Part shown: positions 1 through 11,401 of the stretch, piece by piece
Layout of the letters: every line of letters begins with the position of its first letter
How positions within the stretch are numbered: the stretch's first letter is position 1
Assembly: GCF_003672135.1 (NCBI RefSeq)
Contig: NC_039514.1
Coordinates: 7,863,787 to 7,927,786 of the forward strand
Origin: Ooceraea biroi
Taxonomy: Eukaryota > Arthropoda > Insecta > Hymenoptera > Formicidae
Direction: 5' to 3'
DNA: 64,000 nucleotides
Notes under the pieces: model-generated
What the model was told of the DNA's origin: nothing
The model's input: only the letters and a program-made list of their open reading frames with translations
The model's database searches: none
Translations under genes and position numbers: made by a program

Positions 1-1618
1 GGGAACGCTTCTGCTTCGCGTGAAATTTTCCGCTTCTTCCAAACGTCCCCATAAATCTCACGCGATAATCCCCCTGAAAAATGTCGAACGATGTTTCGCG
101 GCTGCAACGGAACGGCCAATCCCGAGACAGCTTCAGTTTGCGGCGCCATCATATTCGGGCGAGGGTGGTAAACGAGTAGTTACACGTAGCCGGAGGGATT
201 ATCAATATTTACGCTCTTCCGGCGCGCGTAGCCCCAGTCGTCCCACCTGTTTCCTCCTCGAGAGGGCCGCGCTTCTCTCTGGGCCTCTTCCAAACCTCTA
301 CGAGTACCAACCGCGCAGGTACTGTAGTGTGGTATCGGTGATCGCAGTAGAGCCCTCGAGCAGGAGGGTGCTCCGGACGTGGCAGAGCTCCAAATCCTCC
401 TACGCCGCCACCCTCGCGCCCACTCTTGGATCGGGGTGGCGCGCACCGGGCCCCTTCTCCCTTCACGAGACGGCGAGAACTTTTTTCGCCTCTCTCGGTC
501 ACCCGGATTGAGCTCGAATCCGCAATCCCAATTACCTCGCGCCATCTTCATCGAAGTTTTCCACCATCCCCAAGACAGTCCCGTCACTCGAAGCTGAAGA
601 TTCCAGATATCGAACGATGGCTATTTTGCAGCTCATAGATAGACGAGAATTCTTTTAGCGATTTTCTTGGAAGGTTTAAATTCTGTGAAAAATAAGTCCC
701 TCACGTTTCTACATCTTCATTTTCGACGTCATACATTTTTCATTTGGAAATCGACAGGCTTAGTTATCATACCATAAATTTAGCTCCATTCCGATCGATA
801 TCGGAGAGAAACGCTAAGAGTCGAGATCGCGATTCCGATTGAAAATTGTTGTCGAGAATATTCGACGGATTTGTTCAAGGATTCTGATGAGGGCGCCGCT
901 TATCGATCCCTGAGATCTCGGACGGAGAGGATCCCTTGGCAAGTTTCCGGAATTGAAAGCGCCGTGGATTATCATCCGGTCGGGGAATTGTCGTGTTTTC
1001 GTCGCAGGAGCATCGCCCACCAATCGTGCGGATCGGAAACACGAAATCGCGCGGCAAATCATTCGGTGCCGAGTGACCTATTTTCTCGCGCGGCGCGCGG
1101 TACTTTTGCGACCAAACGGATGGTTGTTTTCCTTCGTATATCTGCTAGCCCGACCTATGCAACCCCGCGTTTGGCAACTCCACCAGTTCGGTTAGCAGGA
1201 TAACAGTCACCGATGCCACCGAGTGTTTTTCCATTACCGTTCCGGTCAAAAAAGATTTATCTTGCTCGCGGCCACGTACCGCGGGTGTCTGGCGTTTTGC
1301 GTTCGCGTAATGGAGCTTTAAATGCATTGCCGCTCTTGGACCGCTACCATGTATCTTAATATGAGGCACAAGTCTGGCACTAACTGCTGAATTTTGCGCG
1401 CTGCTGCTCGGACGATTAGGGGAAGTCATATCGACCGTGGAACTGCACTTCCGGCACGCCGAGCATAATTATTAAACGACAAATAATTGCTGTAACGTCA
1501 TAAGAAGCAGATGGATGGATTCCGCATGAGAGCTGCAATACAAACAGCGAAATGTTAACTAGAAATACACTCGCGTAATGCGACGATAAAAAAAGATTCA
1601 GCTCGAGCTCCATTTTAC
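1..1618. other. No gene or repeat recognised
   Basis: Mixed-composition, CpG-rich sequence. Open frames occur on both strands and overlap each other in several frames. They show no recognisable domain and are what CpG-rich non-coding DNA produces by chance. I see no splice-bounded exon, RNA gene or mobile-element terminus here. Confidence 0.5.
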
Positions 1619-1620
1619 TA

Positions 1621-2431
1621 CACCCTCAGAAAGGATTTCTGATAACAAGACGAAAAATATTCTTGACTAATTTAATCGTATTACAAGTATAAAAAATATG
1701 AAAATAAAACAATTTTTTATTTAAATCAGTAATTTCTATTCTTCTCTCTCGAATTAAATAAGATTGTCTTACTGTCTCGAGACAAGAGTAACATATACAA
1801 ATTTATCCTTATATATTCTTGTATGTAGAATAATTTGATATTAGCGCCACTTTATAGTAGGCTTTGTCGATGTCGACGCGTCATTTTCTCACAGTCGCTC
1901 GTCGACTCGGCGCCGTCCTTTATTCGGATAAAACGGCCAATATTTCTGTGTTGCAATCGAAAATCGGGAAAGTGTTTCTGTTATTTACAATGAATAAGTG
2001 CAATGTAAGTAAGTATATACAATATACTTACTCGAGAAATAAGATTCGAGATAAGACATTTCCATATCTTTTGCACTTATTCATTGTAAATAACAGAAAC
2101 ACTTTCCCGATTTTCGATTGCAACACATAAATATTGGCCGTTTTGTGCAGATTCTACAAATTCTCTTAGAAGAATAGAATAAGATGTCTTTTAGATCCCA
2201 CAATATTGTGAAATCAAGAATATTTTGAACTTGCTACAAATTTGTATCTAAATCCTTCTGAGAAAATGAATGAGACAGCACGAAGATTATTTAAATCTAG
2301 ATTTTCGAATTTTCTATTGAAGATTAAAATATGCTTCTTTTCAATAATAAATATGATTGTCGCTATAGCGATCTTATTTTATGATAGATTAAAGAGTAAT
2401 AGCATTAAGTCCAGAAATCTTTCTGTGGGTG
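1621..2431 (+). mobile_element. Non-autonomous TIR element, ~0.8 kb, copy 1
   Basis: The element begins CACCCTCAGAAAGGATTTCT and its other end, read on the opposite strand, is CACCCACAGAAAGATTTCT. This gives imperfect terminal inverted repeats of about 20 bp. It is flanked on both sides by TA (1619-1620 and 2432-2433), which fits a two-base target duplication. A nearly identical copy lies inverted at 9505-10308, and the pairing of the two copies defines both boundaries. There is no transposase, only short chance open frames. The TA duplication suggests Tc1/mariner mobilisation, but the CACCC terminus does not let me assign a superfamily. Few differences separate the two copies, so the family was probably active recently. 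Confidence 0.75.
1930..2144. repeat. Internal 74 bp inverted repeat (hairpin) in copy 1
   Basis: The 74 bp at 1930-2003 recur as a near-perfect inverted copy at 2071-2144. They enclose a 67 bp spacer that itself contains a short palindrome around GTATATACAATATAC. The same arrangement is present in the second copy, so it belongs to the element and not to the insertion site. Such a sub-terminal hairpin is typical of fold-back elements. Confidence 0.8.
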
Positions 2432-2433
2432 TA

Positions 2434-4924
2434 AAGAACGCACGTTCTTCGTATTACACGTACGATGCGCATTGATGCGAATCGATGATGCAGGCAACGC
2501 GAAAGATCGATAGTTACCATGTCCTAATTTCAAAAACAAAGCATTTTACGTGAACAATTAGTGACTGGCAGCTGGCATATAAAGGTTGACAGAAATCGAG
2601 CGCAGTGGAATAGCGAGAGACGAGTGCCGGGGAGGGAACAACGCCTCGTTCGCAAACAACCAATGCATATTTAATAGCCAGGCGATTATTAATGCGCGCT
2701 TACGCGGGTGATTGATGAAACAGTACCGAGTCGCGCGTGCAAACTTGAACAATTTACGTCACGATTCACACGTCGCGATCGCCGCGCCGTTCCATTTACT
2801 TGCATTCTTTCGCATTCCTTTACATTTCGCGCGCTTAGAACAAAAGCGGCGGTTTGATTATACCTCAGAAAGGGGAAAGAGGCACGCATCTCGCAATAAA
2901 CGCTCGCGAAGCTCCGGGCAATGAAATTTATCATTGATCTTGGAATACGGCTGAAAACCGTCGCGCTTTTATCGCTCAAACATTGTCGACGGATTCATAA
3001 AAGCATGATCGCTAAATTTTATGACACAACCGCGCAGGTTCGCTCTCACGTTCGCCAGACGAGCGTTATTTCCGACACGTCGCTTCACGACCCGCGCTAT
3101 ATTTCTGCGATATGATGCGACGACGTTTAGAGAGATCTCAGGCACGCGCGCATGACGCAACAAAACCGTATTTCCGGTAGTGAGTTCGAACTTAATCGGA
3201 GTGGCGCGAACGAAGACACGAGAGGACGGCATCCGGATCGACGAGCGAGCCCGTCTAGTTAGCTGCAAATCGAATATTCTTCGGTAACTGTAATATCCGG
3301 CTGTGCCGCGCCGCGAGTATTCAGCCGGCTGACTGTTCCTCGTGCTTCACCACTGGCACGTCGAGTGTCATATACCGCGATGCCGGAAACCGTAGCCTCC
3401 GATACTAACGATTTCATCCATTCCACTCTCGTTCGGCCTCAGTTAGCTCGACGATATACTCTGTGACTAGATTCTCTTCTGCTCTTATGCAAATTTCACA
3501 GTCTTAATTAATGATACTCCTTATTAACGCGAGAAGTATTAATAATAATTTGCTCGTAAACGTAGGATTACGTGGCGAGAGAGACGATCTGCACTTTCTG
3601 CATTTCGGGATAATTTCTTTATTCTTGGACTGTAATATATATTCGTCTCGGTTTTTATTTTTAATGATACGAGTCGTAACATATATTCATCGTTAAAAAC
3701 ACATGAGCGCGACGGATGTACATCATTCCGACTTTATAGCCCGCGATGTTTTACGGCGTTTATCTAAACACATCAAAAGGTTCTTCCTATTATGTACTGT
3801 CGTAAACTTGAAGCTTTTGCGTAATAATGGACGCGGAACGGCACGCTCGGCCTTCGAAGAAACTTTGCACGGCTTTACGTATTCTTCAACGTTGAAGAAC
3901 GCGCCTGCGAACGTACCCGCGCAATCGAGTCCATGCGGAAATGCATCGCGGAAGTCCGATTTTTGATAACTTGTTCCCGCTTGTCCACGTCGACTCGCGA
4001 GCAGCGAGTATATCTCGTGTACAGCGTGTACTCTCGTCGCGAGTATCGCAATGATACTGGAAACGTGCCGGTCGGAGTTATTAGTGCCCGAGTTTAAGTA
4101 CTTGGACAGTAACCGCGATGGGGAGGAGGGTCGAGCGGTCACGCGATACGGAGACTTTTCTGTCCGCTTCGGGATTTTAGCTCGCTGCTTTTGCGCTCGT
4201 AAATTCGTGCGCCGAGTGTCACGATTAATATGCGGTCGTTCCGCATCCCCCACGCGCGTCCTACCCCCTCGCTCGCTCGCTCGGTGATCTAACACGACGC
4301 CACGACGCTGGAAATCCACGAGCGTGCCGTGACAGTCGCCGTGCTTTCAAATTACTTTCAAAATTACCACTCGCCGAATAATAATGGAGATTCTGCCACG
4401 CAACGCGAATGTAATAAACCAAATTATTACGTTGCCCGTGGCCGCGCCACGGCCGCGGATGAATTACGATTTGCTCGACGATACGTTCGCAGACGGAGCC
4501 CGAAATCGTGCGACATAAGAAATTTATTCGTCGTTGTTAAAAAAAGCCACCATCTCTCACGCAGAGTTGGGCGCCTCGACGTGAGGCCATTGATGTCAGT
4601 GAAGGGGGAGATATTGATAAGTGTTACGGTTGACTGTGGAGTAAAATATGATATCGATATTGGAATGTGAATGGTAAAGGGTATGCGGTAAAAGTGTAAA
4701 AATCGGAATAATATAAAAATATATATGAGAGGTGAATATGAACAACTACGTTCTTTATATTCTATATTGTCGCCGCATTTCGCGGGATGTAAAAATACGG
4801 GACTATAACGCGATAAATGAACGTATCAAGTCAGAATATCGATGACAGATACATAAGACATGAGTCGACGGCGATACTTTGAAAGTACTTTTCCGAGAGT
4901 GAATGATCAGGAGATGTATCTATA
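2434..4924. other. No gene or repeat recognised
   Basis: Unique-looking, CpG-rich sequence. The longest frame (minus strand, about 3723-4319, 198 codons) overlaps frames on the other strand. It is rich in arginine and serine, as frames in CpG-rich DNA are, and has no recognisable domain. I treat it as chance. Confidence 0.45.
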
Positions 4925-4926
4925 TA

Positions 4927-5687
4927 CAGGGTGTCCCGGGTTTTAACCGACAAACTGCGGGAGCATATTCTACTAGTGGAAATAAGAAAAAATTCTTATA
5001 TCGAGTTTGCTTAGAAATGCTTTATTACAAAGTTATAAACCAATATTGAAAAGAAATATGAGATAAGTAACAACGGATTTTTTCACAAAAATAAAAATTA
5101 TCTACGCAGTGATTTAGTGACGCATTTCAAAATGTTGTCCTTGCACATCGATACAAGCTAGACATCGACGTAGTACAGAATTTGTTACGGTACGACATTC
5201 CTGAAAATTTTGTTGCATCTCAGTAACTGAATTAGTAATTCGTTGCTTTAAATCTATCTGGTACTCTCCTGTTAGGAAATCTACGTTGATACTCTCGTAC
5301 GGCAGCTCGTGCATTTCCGTCACAGAATCCGTACACGAAATGAATATCGGTGTATTCCTCATTTGAAAACGCTTTTGGCATTCTGATAGTAATTGCTAGT
5401 TGACACGACGATTGAAATCTAACGGCTACTGTTGTGAAAGTAACAATCATACTGAATCGTTTCAACATAGTGAACATGAATACATGTGAATACACGTAAC
5501 ATAAACATCTTCGACCTTCCAAATTCTACACTATGTTCCGTTGTTACTTATCTGATATTTCTTTTCAATATTGGTTTATAACTTTGTAATAAAGCATTTC
5601 TAAGCAAACTCGATATAAGAATTTTTTCTTATTTCCACTAGTAGAATATGCTCCCGCAGTTTGTCGGTTAAAACCCGGGACACCCTG
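4927..5687 (-). mobile_element. Tc1/mariner-type deletion derivative with 150 bp TIRs, copy 1
   Basis: The termini are CAGGGTGTCCCGGGTTTTAA and its inverse. The inverted repeats are 150 bp long (4927-5076 and 5538-5687) and almost perfect, and TA flanks both ends (4925-4926, 5688-5689). The TA duplication points to the IS630/Tc1/mariner superfamily. The 460 bp interior codes on the minus strand for the two ends of a transposase with the catalytic middle missing. A closely similar copy lies at 52741-53497. The element cannot move itself but could be mobilised by a full-length relative. Confidence 0.85.
5114..5522 (-). pseudogene. Transposase remnant: N-terminal helix-turn-helix joined to C-terminal tail
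   Basis: The 5' part, about 5375 down to 5260, reads FSNEEYTDIHFVYGFCDGNA followed by RAAVREYQRRFPNRRVPD. This resembles the N-terminal DNA-binding segment (annotated elsewhere as DUF4817) of a group of arthropod transposases. The 3' part, in another frame, ends SVLRRCLACIDVQGQHFE, which is the usual C-terminal signature of the same proteins. The DDE catalytic core between them is absent and the two parts are out of frame. I infer an internal deletion followed by frame loss. The family name is recalled from knowledge of such proteins and was not searched. Confidence 0.65.
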
Positions 5688-6311
5688 TATATGCGGCCAC
5701 GTGCATGCGAGTGGTCAAAGTCAATCGAATTATTTATAAATGAATGGAAAGATACGTAGGGTGCATCGTGGAGATATTCAACGGGAATCGATCAACATTC
5801 AAGGATGAATGGAAAAAAACAGTCAAGAATACGAGATACGGTGAGGAAACGTTATAACCGATGTCAGGTGCTGCATCTGCTAGGTGGAGCGGCAAATCCG
5901 CACGCGAATTGGACGGAGAAGACACTCCCCGCTCATACGGGCTCTCTCGCAGCTCTAGCAAATAAATGCTCGACGGCTCAAATTTCCAGCCGCGACAGAA
6001 AGATGCGGGCTGCAATTAACTATTTCGACACACGCGCGCGAATACGTGCCACTTCACGAGATCACAGCTGGGAACATAAAAAACATAGAAAGTTCGAGCT
6101 TTGCGATTAACAGGAACGGAATCCGTCATCTGAAGCTCACGTACGCAATACATGAAATGTAGTTCGAAGACTTTCGCAATCTATCATTGCGTTGCTCATC
6201 CGTCGTCCGCGATAATCGTCACGCACGCATGTTCGCGAGGAGATCCATCGAGGCTGAAAGCTCTCTTCTCCGGGATGGTCGATCAGAGTGATGGACGACG
6301 CGAGGACGACG

Positions 6312-7677
6312 CACAGTGGGACAAAATCCCGAAAAGCTGGCCAAAACCACAAAAATGAAATTTTGATTCCGAGAATTTTGAATGGTGGAAGATGTAGAGA
6401 GATGATTGGTGCATTAAATTCTATAGGTGAAAAAGGCCTACTCTCATACCTGCGTCTGTGTATTCAGTTCAAAGTTAACCTGCGTCTAGTGTCACGCATC
6501 GCACGAAAACATCGCACAAAATAACGTGTTACAAAGAACGTGAATAACTTGGAAAGGAAATATTCAATTTAATTCAACGTCATGGAGATGTTTCCTAGAG
6601 GTAAATAGAATATATTTTTACACTCATGGAAGCTAAATTTAATTTTTATCGTGTTGAAATAAGATATGATTCGAAGCGGTTATGAAAACGATATAATTGT
6701 AAGAACTTCTATTTTCAACTAGAGGAAAAGTTACATATCCCGCCATATCCCGCGAAGATCAAAATTTTGGGCTTTAGTTCAATCTGTTATCTTACGAAAT
6801 TCACAAGAACTAGCTGCCCGTAGCTGCCCATTCGGCTGTAATAATTTGTAATACTTAATCTAACCAACATAACCTTATTTTATTTATTTTAACTTCCAAT
6901 CTGACGTGAAAACAATGCAGGCGCAGTTCCAAAATATTTAATGAATTAGTTTGTACTTTATTTATTTTACAGCATCTGCTGATGAACAATTACAGTATAC
7001 CAGAGAAGAAGTTTTTTTAATTATAAAAAAGCATTTGAAAGAGGAATTCTCTGTTTTAATAGAACACTTAGAAAGAAGTATCTCCGAAAAAAGTGGACGT
7101 TCGGTATATATTGTCGCGATTTCTCACGAAAGTGTTCGAGAGTCAAAACACTGGAAGATACTTTTAATCGGCTTTTAATAACTTCTGATCCATATATTTC
7201 CAGTCTCAGAAAATTACCGCAGAAAAAACTAAAGAGTTTATGTCGGGAAGCTGTAGAGCTATTACTCCCTTCTACAGTATCTTTTACAACCGGAACGACA
7301 CCTGGCCCAGCGAACGACAGCGATTCAGAAATTGATTATAATTCTGACATGAATTCCGATTCTGACATATATTAATTTTATTAACAATTGTTTGTAACGA
7401 TGAATTTCAATTCTGATGTAAAGTAATTTCATTAATAATTCTTAATACCGATTTTTATCCATATTTAAAACCTATTTTAAAATAAATAGCCAATTTTTTC
7501 AAAAATCTAACATTTTTCATAAATGCGTCCTCCATATTGGATCCGCCATTTTGTTTACAGTATTTTTGACTTCGGATTTGTAATCAGCGACCTCGAAACC
7601 TTATGTATACCAATTTTTTCTCGAATCTATGTACAATTAAGGTTTTGGCCAGCTTTTCAGGATTTTGTCCCACTGTG
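6312..7677 (+). mobile_element. Transib-like DNA transposon, non-autonomous, copy 1
   Basis: The left end starts CACAGTGGGACAAAATCCC and continues into GAAAAGCTGGCCAAAACC. The right end is the same on the opposite strand for about 37 bp with one mismatch. The five bases CGACG occur directly outside each end (6307-6311 and 7678-7682), a 5 bp target duplication. A CAC-initiated terminus matching the RAG heptamer, with a GC-rich 5 bp duplication, is characteristic of Transib elements, the relatives of the RAG1 recombinase. At 1366 bp the element is too short for a full Transib transposase, so it is non-autonomous. It holds the unrecognised open frames at 6951-7375. CACTA-type elements also begin CAC but usually make 2-3 bp duplications. 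Confidence 0.72.
6951..7375 (+). pseudogene. Unrecognised open frames inside the Transib-like element
   Basis: One frame from 6951 encodes a helical, charged stretch (EEVFLIIKKHLKEEFSVLIE, then EHLERSISEKSG). A second, overlapping frame continues as FNRLLITSDPYISSLRKLPQ with an acidic Ser/Asp-rich tail, ending at a stop at 7373-7375. A good acceptor-like tract (TTTATTTTACAG) precedes the first part at about 6972, so an exon structure is possible. The two frames are out of register, so either a small intron or a frameshift separates them. I do not recognise the protein. It could be a remnant of an element-encoded gene or captured host sequence. Confidence 0.4.
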
Positions 7678-7682
7678 CGACG

Positions 7683-8918
7683 CGACTCGAGGGAAGGCTC
7701 GACCAGTTTGCGATGCAACACGCCGCACGCCGAAGACGAGCGAAGACGTCGGAGCGCGCGGAGCCGGCAAGGCGAGAAGGTAGCAGTCAAAGCGGGAGGT
7801 CGAAGGGGGTTGCCGGAGGTTGTGGATTGTCGAAGGAGAACGGGGGTTTCTCGCGTGCAGCCTTGACATGGGCCAGGAAATCAATGGGACCTCCAACACC
7901 GACGCAAACTCGGTCAACCGAGCCGCGCACGGCCCACGTCCATAACGTCGCGCTGAACGCGCGGACGTACGGCGGATTGTCGGCCAACAATCGATGCGAG
8001 ATCGTGTTGGGAGACGTCTCGGCCATCAAATTTGTATCCGGAGCCAGGTGCCTCGGCATTGCCGGTGGCATTAAAAACGTCGACCCAGAGGCACGCCGAG
8101 CGGCTTGCCCGAGTAATGACGAAGATCGAGACGCCCCGATAAGCGCGATTCGATGAAGCCCGAGCGAAAAGAGCCGGCCGCGCGATAATCGTCGCGTGAT
8201 CTCCCAGCTGAAGCGACAGGAATGAAAGTAGAATGTGACTAACGACTAAGATGAGGATCTCCCCCCTGGAGCACTCCGATTCATTAAAAGATACTTTGGC
8301 AAGCACCAGTCAATTTGAAGTAATCAGTAGTCGAATCAAGTATTCGGTCACATTGATCGTGAGACTTTTTTTAATGAGGCACACTTCTACGTTTCCGAGC
8401 AGTTCGCGAGTTTCATCTTTGATATATCGTGTCCCTACTTTCGGCACACCGAATGCCGGAGTACTCGAAAAGTACAGCTAAAAAGACGGGTTCGCATCAT
8501 CATCGATGTCAAAGTTCATAAAAACAAGTGGGACCTCTATGTCGTACATTCGTAAAAGTCGCGATCTCGATCCGACGTCCATCCTGCTGTCTGTCGCGAT
8601 GATGGGCATCGGTGCCGATGGGCAGGAAATGAAACGACATTTCAAAGGAAACGTCAGACAGTCCAGTAGGCACGCCTCGCCGATCAGAAGCAACCACTCT
8701 ATCTGTTCCCTCCGCTTGATTTCCCCACATCAGATAACAAGTAACGAAACAGATATCTGCATTTAGCGCAAACAGCCGGACGGATGAGCAGTCAGGTAAA
8801 AATTTATTATATTTCCCGCGCAGCCACATGATTCCTCATCGACAATACAATTACGATATTTCGAAACGTACGAGCATCCATCTTCAAGCTGCATCTAGAT
8901 TTATTGGTAACGATCGAA

Positions 8919-8953
<35 letters not shown>

Positions 8954-9502
8954 GAGGGCTCTCGCGCGATTCGATTGCATCAATTTAACAACGCGACGAC
9001 AGGTGAGGATTTAAAAGTATTATCGACGAGGAACGGCCGGGCCGCGACGTAACCCGCAATCGTGGCGTGTATCTGCATGCCGGAACCTTGACAAGAGCGC
9101 GGCCAGGGCTGCTTCAATCAATGGCGAGGACATCACCCTCGACGACTAACGTCTGCGTCCTTGATCGTCCATTCGCCGGCGCGGCGTTCGCCCGCGCGTG
9201 CGAAAAGCCTCCACACGTTCGGAATACTTGAGGCACCGAGGTCGAGGGGCTGCATTCCAGGGCTAACTATCGGTAACGAAAGTACAATAGCATCTTGCGC
9301 GGGTGCACGAATTTAAAGGAGAAAGAGCTCTCGACGGAGCCGAGCGGATTGCGAGGCCGCGGAGCGAGTGTCGCGTGAGCGCGACCCACGCTGCTCTTTA
9401 TGCATGTACGATGACGATTAATCATATCGTATAACCGTGGCTATTGATTGGTGGTTGGAAATAGATATGAGTTTGCAATAGATATTTGCGTTCTGCAAAT
9501 GA
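7683..9502. other. No gene recognised; contains one GA microsatellite
   Basis: CpG-rich sequence between two mobile elements. Frames up to 163 codons occur on both strands over 7665-8306, but they overlap one another and show no domain. The only structured feature is the GA run at 8923-8952. Confidence 0.45.
8923..8952. repeat. (GA)n microsatellite
   Basis: About fifteen uninterrupted GA units. Confidence 0.95.
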
Positions 9503-9504
9503 CA

Positions 9505-10308
9505 CACCCACAGAAACGATTTCTGGACTTAATGCTATTACTCTTTAATCTATCATAAAATAAGATCGCTATAGCGACAATCATATTTATTATTGAAAAG
9601 AAGCATATTTTAATCTTCAATAGAAAATTCGAAAATCTAGATTTAAATAATCTTCGTGCTGTCTCATTCATTTTCTCAGAAGGATTTAGATACAAATTTC
9701 TAGCAAATTCAAAATATTCTTGATTTCACAATATTGTGGGATCTAAAAGACATCTTATTCTATTCTTCTAAGAGAATTTGTAGAATCTGCACAAAACGGC
9801 CAATATTTATGTGTTGCAATCGAAAATCGGGAAAGTGTTTCTGTTATTTACAATGAATAAGTGCAAAAGATATGGAAATGTCTTATCTCGAATCTTATTT
9901 CTCGAGTAAGTATATTGTATATACTTACTTACATTGCACTTATTCATTGCAAATAACAGAAACACTTTCCCGATTTTCGATTGCAACGCATAAATATTGG
10001 CCGTTTTATCCGAATAAAGGACGGCGCCGAGTCGACGAGCGACTGTGAGAAAATGATGCGTCGACATGGACAAAGCCTACTATAAAGTGGCGCTAATATC
10101 AAATTATTCTACATACAAGAATATATAAGCATAAATGTTACTCTTGTCTCGAGACAGTAAGACAATGTTATTTAATTCGAGAGAGAAGAATAGAAATTAC
10201 TGATTTAAATTAAAAATTGTTTTATTTTCATATTTTTTATACTTGTAATACGATTAAATTAGTCAAGAATATTTTTCGTCTTGTTATCAGAAATCCTTTC
10301 TGAGGGTG
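9505..10308 (-). mobile_element. Non-autonomous TIR element, ~0.8 kb, copy 2 (inverted)
   Basis: This is an inverted, nearly identical copy of 1621-2431, including the internal hairpin arms. Its ends are CACCCACAG at 9505 and the inverse of CACCCTCAG at 10308. The flanking dinucleotide is CA on both sides (9503-9504 and 10309-10310) rather than TA as at copy 1. The target duplication is therefore two bases, but the site may not be strictly TA. No transposase is present. Confidence 0.75.
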
Positions 10309-10310
10309 CA

Positions 10311-10542
10311 TTATTAAATTGACAGCTCTAATTAATGGATACATTTACAAGCGCATTCTGGTGTTAGGTACATATTTTATAATCGTATAATTATTTTAAC
10401 TACTGTTAATTGAACATTTCTTCGTTTCGATCCAGTATCTGAATTTCTAATGATACCTCAATCCGAAAAGCTCGGAGAGAACTGCGACAAGTTTTCCACA
10501 AATTATTCAGCCCTGTCTAATAATGGATTGTTATCTCGAGAT

Positions 10543-10587
<45 letters not shown>

Positions 10588-11399
10588 TGTGTGTTTTAAT
10601 TAATTGTCACATCGGTCATTCGCTTGATCATTTTTATCGCGCACACCTCGATACTCGTAGGGTCATTATATTATGGATCCTTTTCGGGCATGTTCATCAT
10701 TAAAGCATCGCAATTGTTTAATTCGTTATAATGCAGCCGGCTTTCGAGATTAAAGAGCCGCGCGCGACGTGTGCACTCGCGAAATTGCAAAAAGCAACGG
10801 GAGACCGGAAAAACCGGCGGACCGACGAAACGTGTTTTGTAATTCAGCGCATGAATAGAGGATCAAGCGCCCGTGTGTTGGTGTGTTTGCCAGGTGAACG
10901 GGTGTGCATCGAATCACCGAATACGAATAGAGGGATAATGTATGCATGTGTCGGCGCTGGGTGCCGTCGGTGTGGTAATAAAAGAACTTTCTAGGTCGCA
11001 TTAAGGTAATGCGTCGTGGTTACCGCGTCGAAATTTGTCTAAAAGTTAAGCGAATGCCGGGGACAACGAGCGGAGCTGAGTTTTCGCCGTGTCGGAAAAA
11101 AAAGAAGAAGCTCCTTCAGTCCGCATCACCGCACCCTCCGGTAATGCGGTAATTTGCATATGACCGCCTTAAGAAAATGAACATTCGCATAGGATGACGA
11201 GCGCCTCTCGTTCTCGCCTATCAGACGGCATCAACAGAAGATATTTTAATGATGAGTCTCGTCTGACGAGAGAGTCTCCTGAATTACATTCTCTTGAATG
11301 AAACACTCAGTGAAGCAGCGTCGTCTTCCCGGCAGACTTTCTCAAATCGCACGTTGTAGCGATAAAAGCTTCAATTAAATTTCACCGAAAATGCAATAA
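10311..11399. other. No gene recognised; contains one GA/GT microsatellite
   Basis: Between the ~0.8 kb element and the mariner. Short overlapping frames only. The GA/GT microsatellite at 10549-10594 is the only structured feature. Confidence 0.45.
10549..10594. repeat. (GA)n(TG)n compound microsatellite
   Basis: An uninterrupted GA run changes into TGTGTGTG at 10586-10594. Confidence 0.95.
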
Positions 11400-11401
11400 T
11401 A

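Noticed and set aside
20..638. Several overlapping frames up to 163 codons on both strands
   Set aside because: They overlap each other in different frames and are rich in Arg/Ser/Pro, typical of CpG-rich non-coding DNA.
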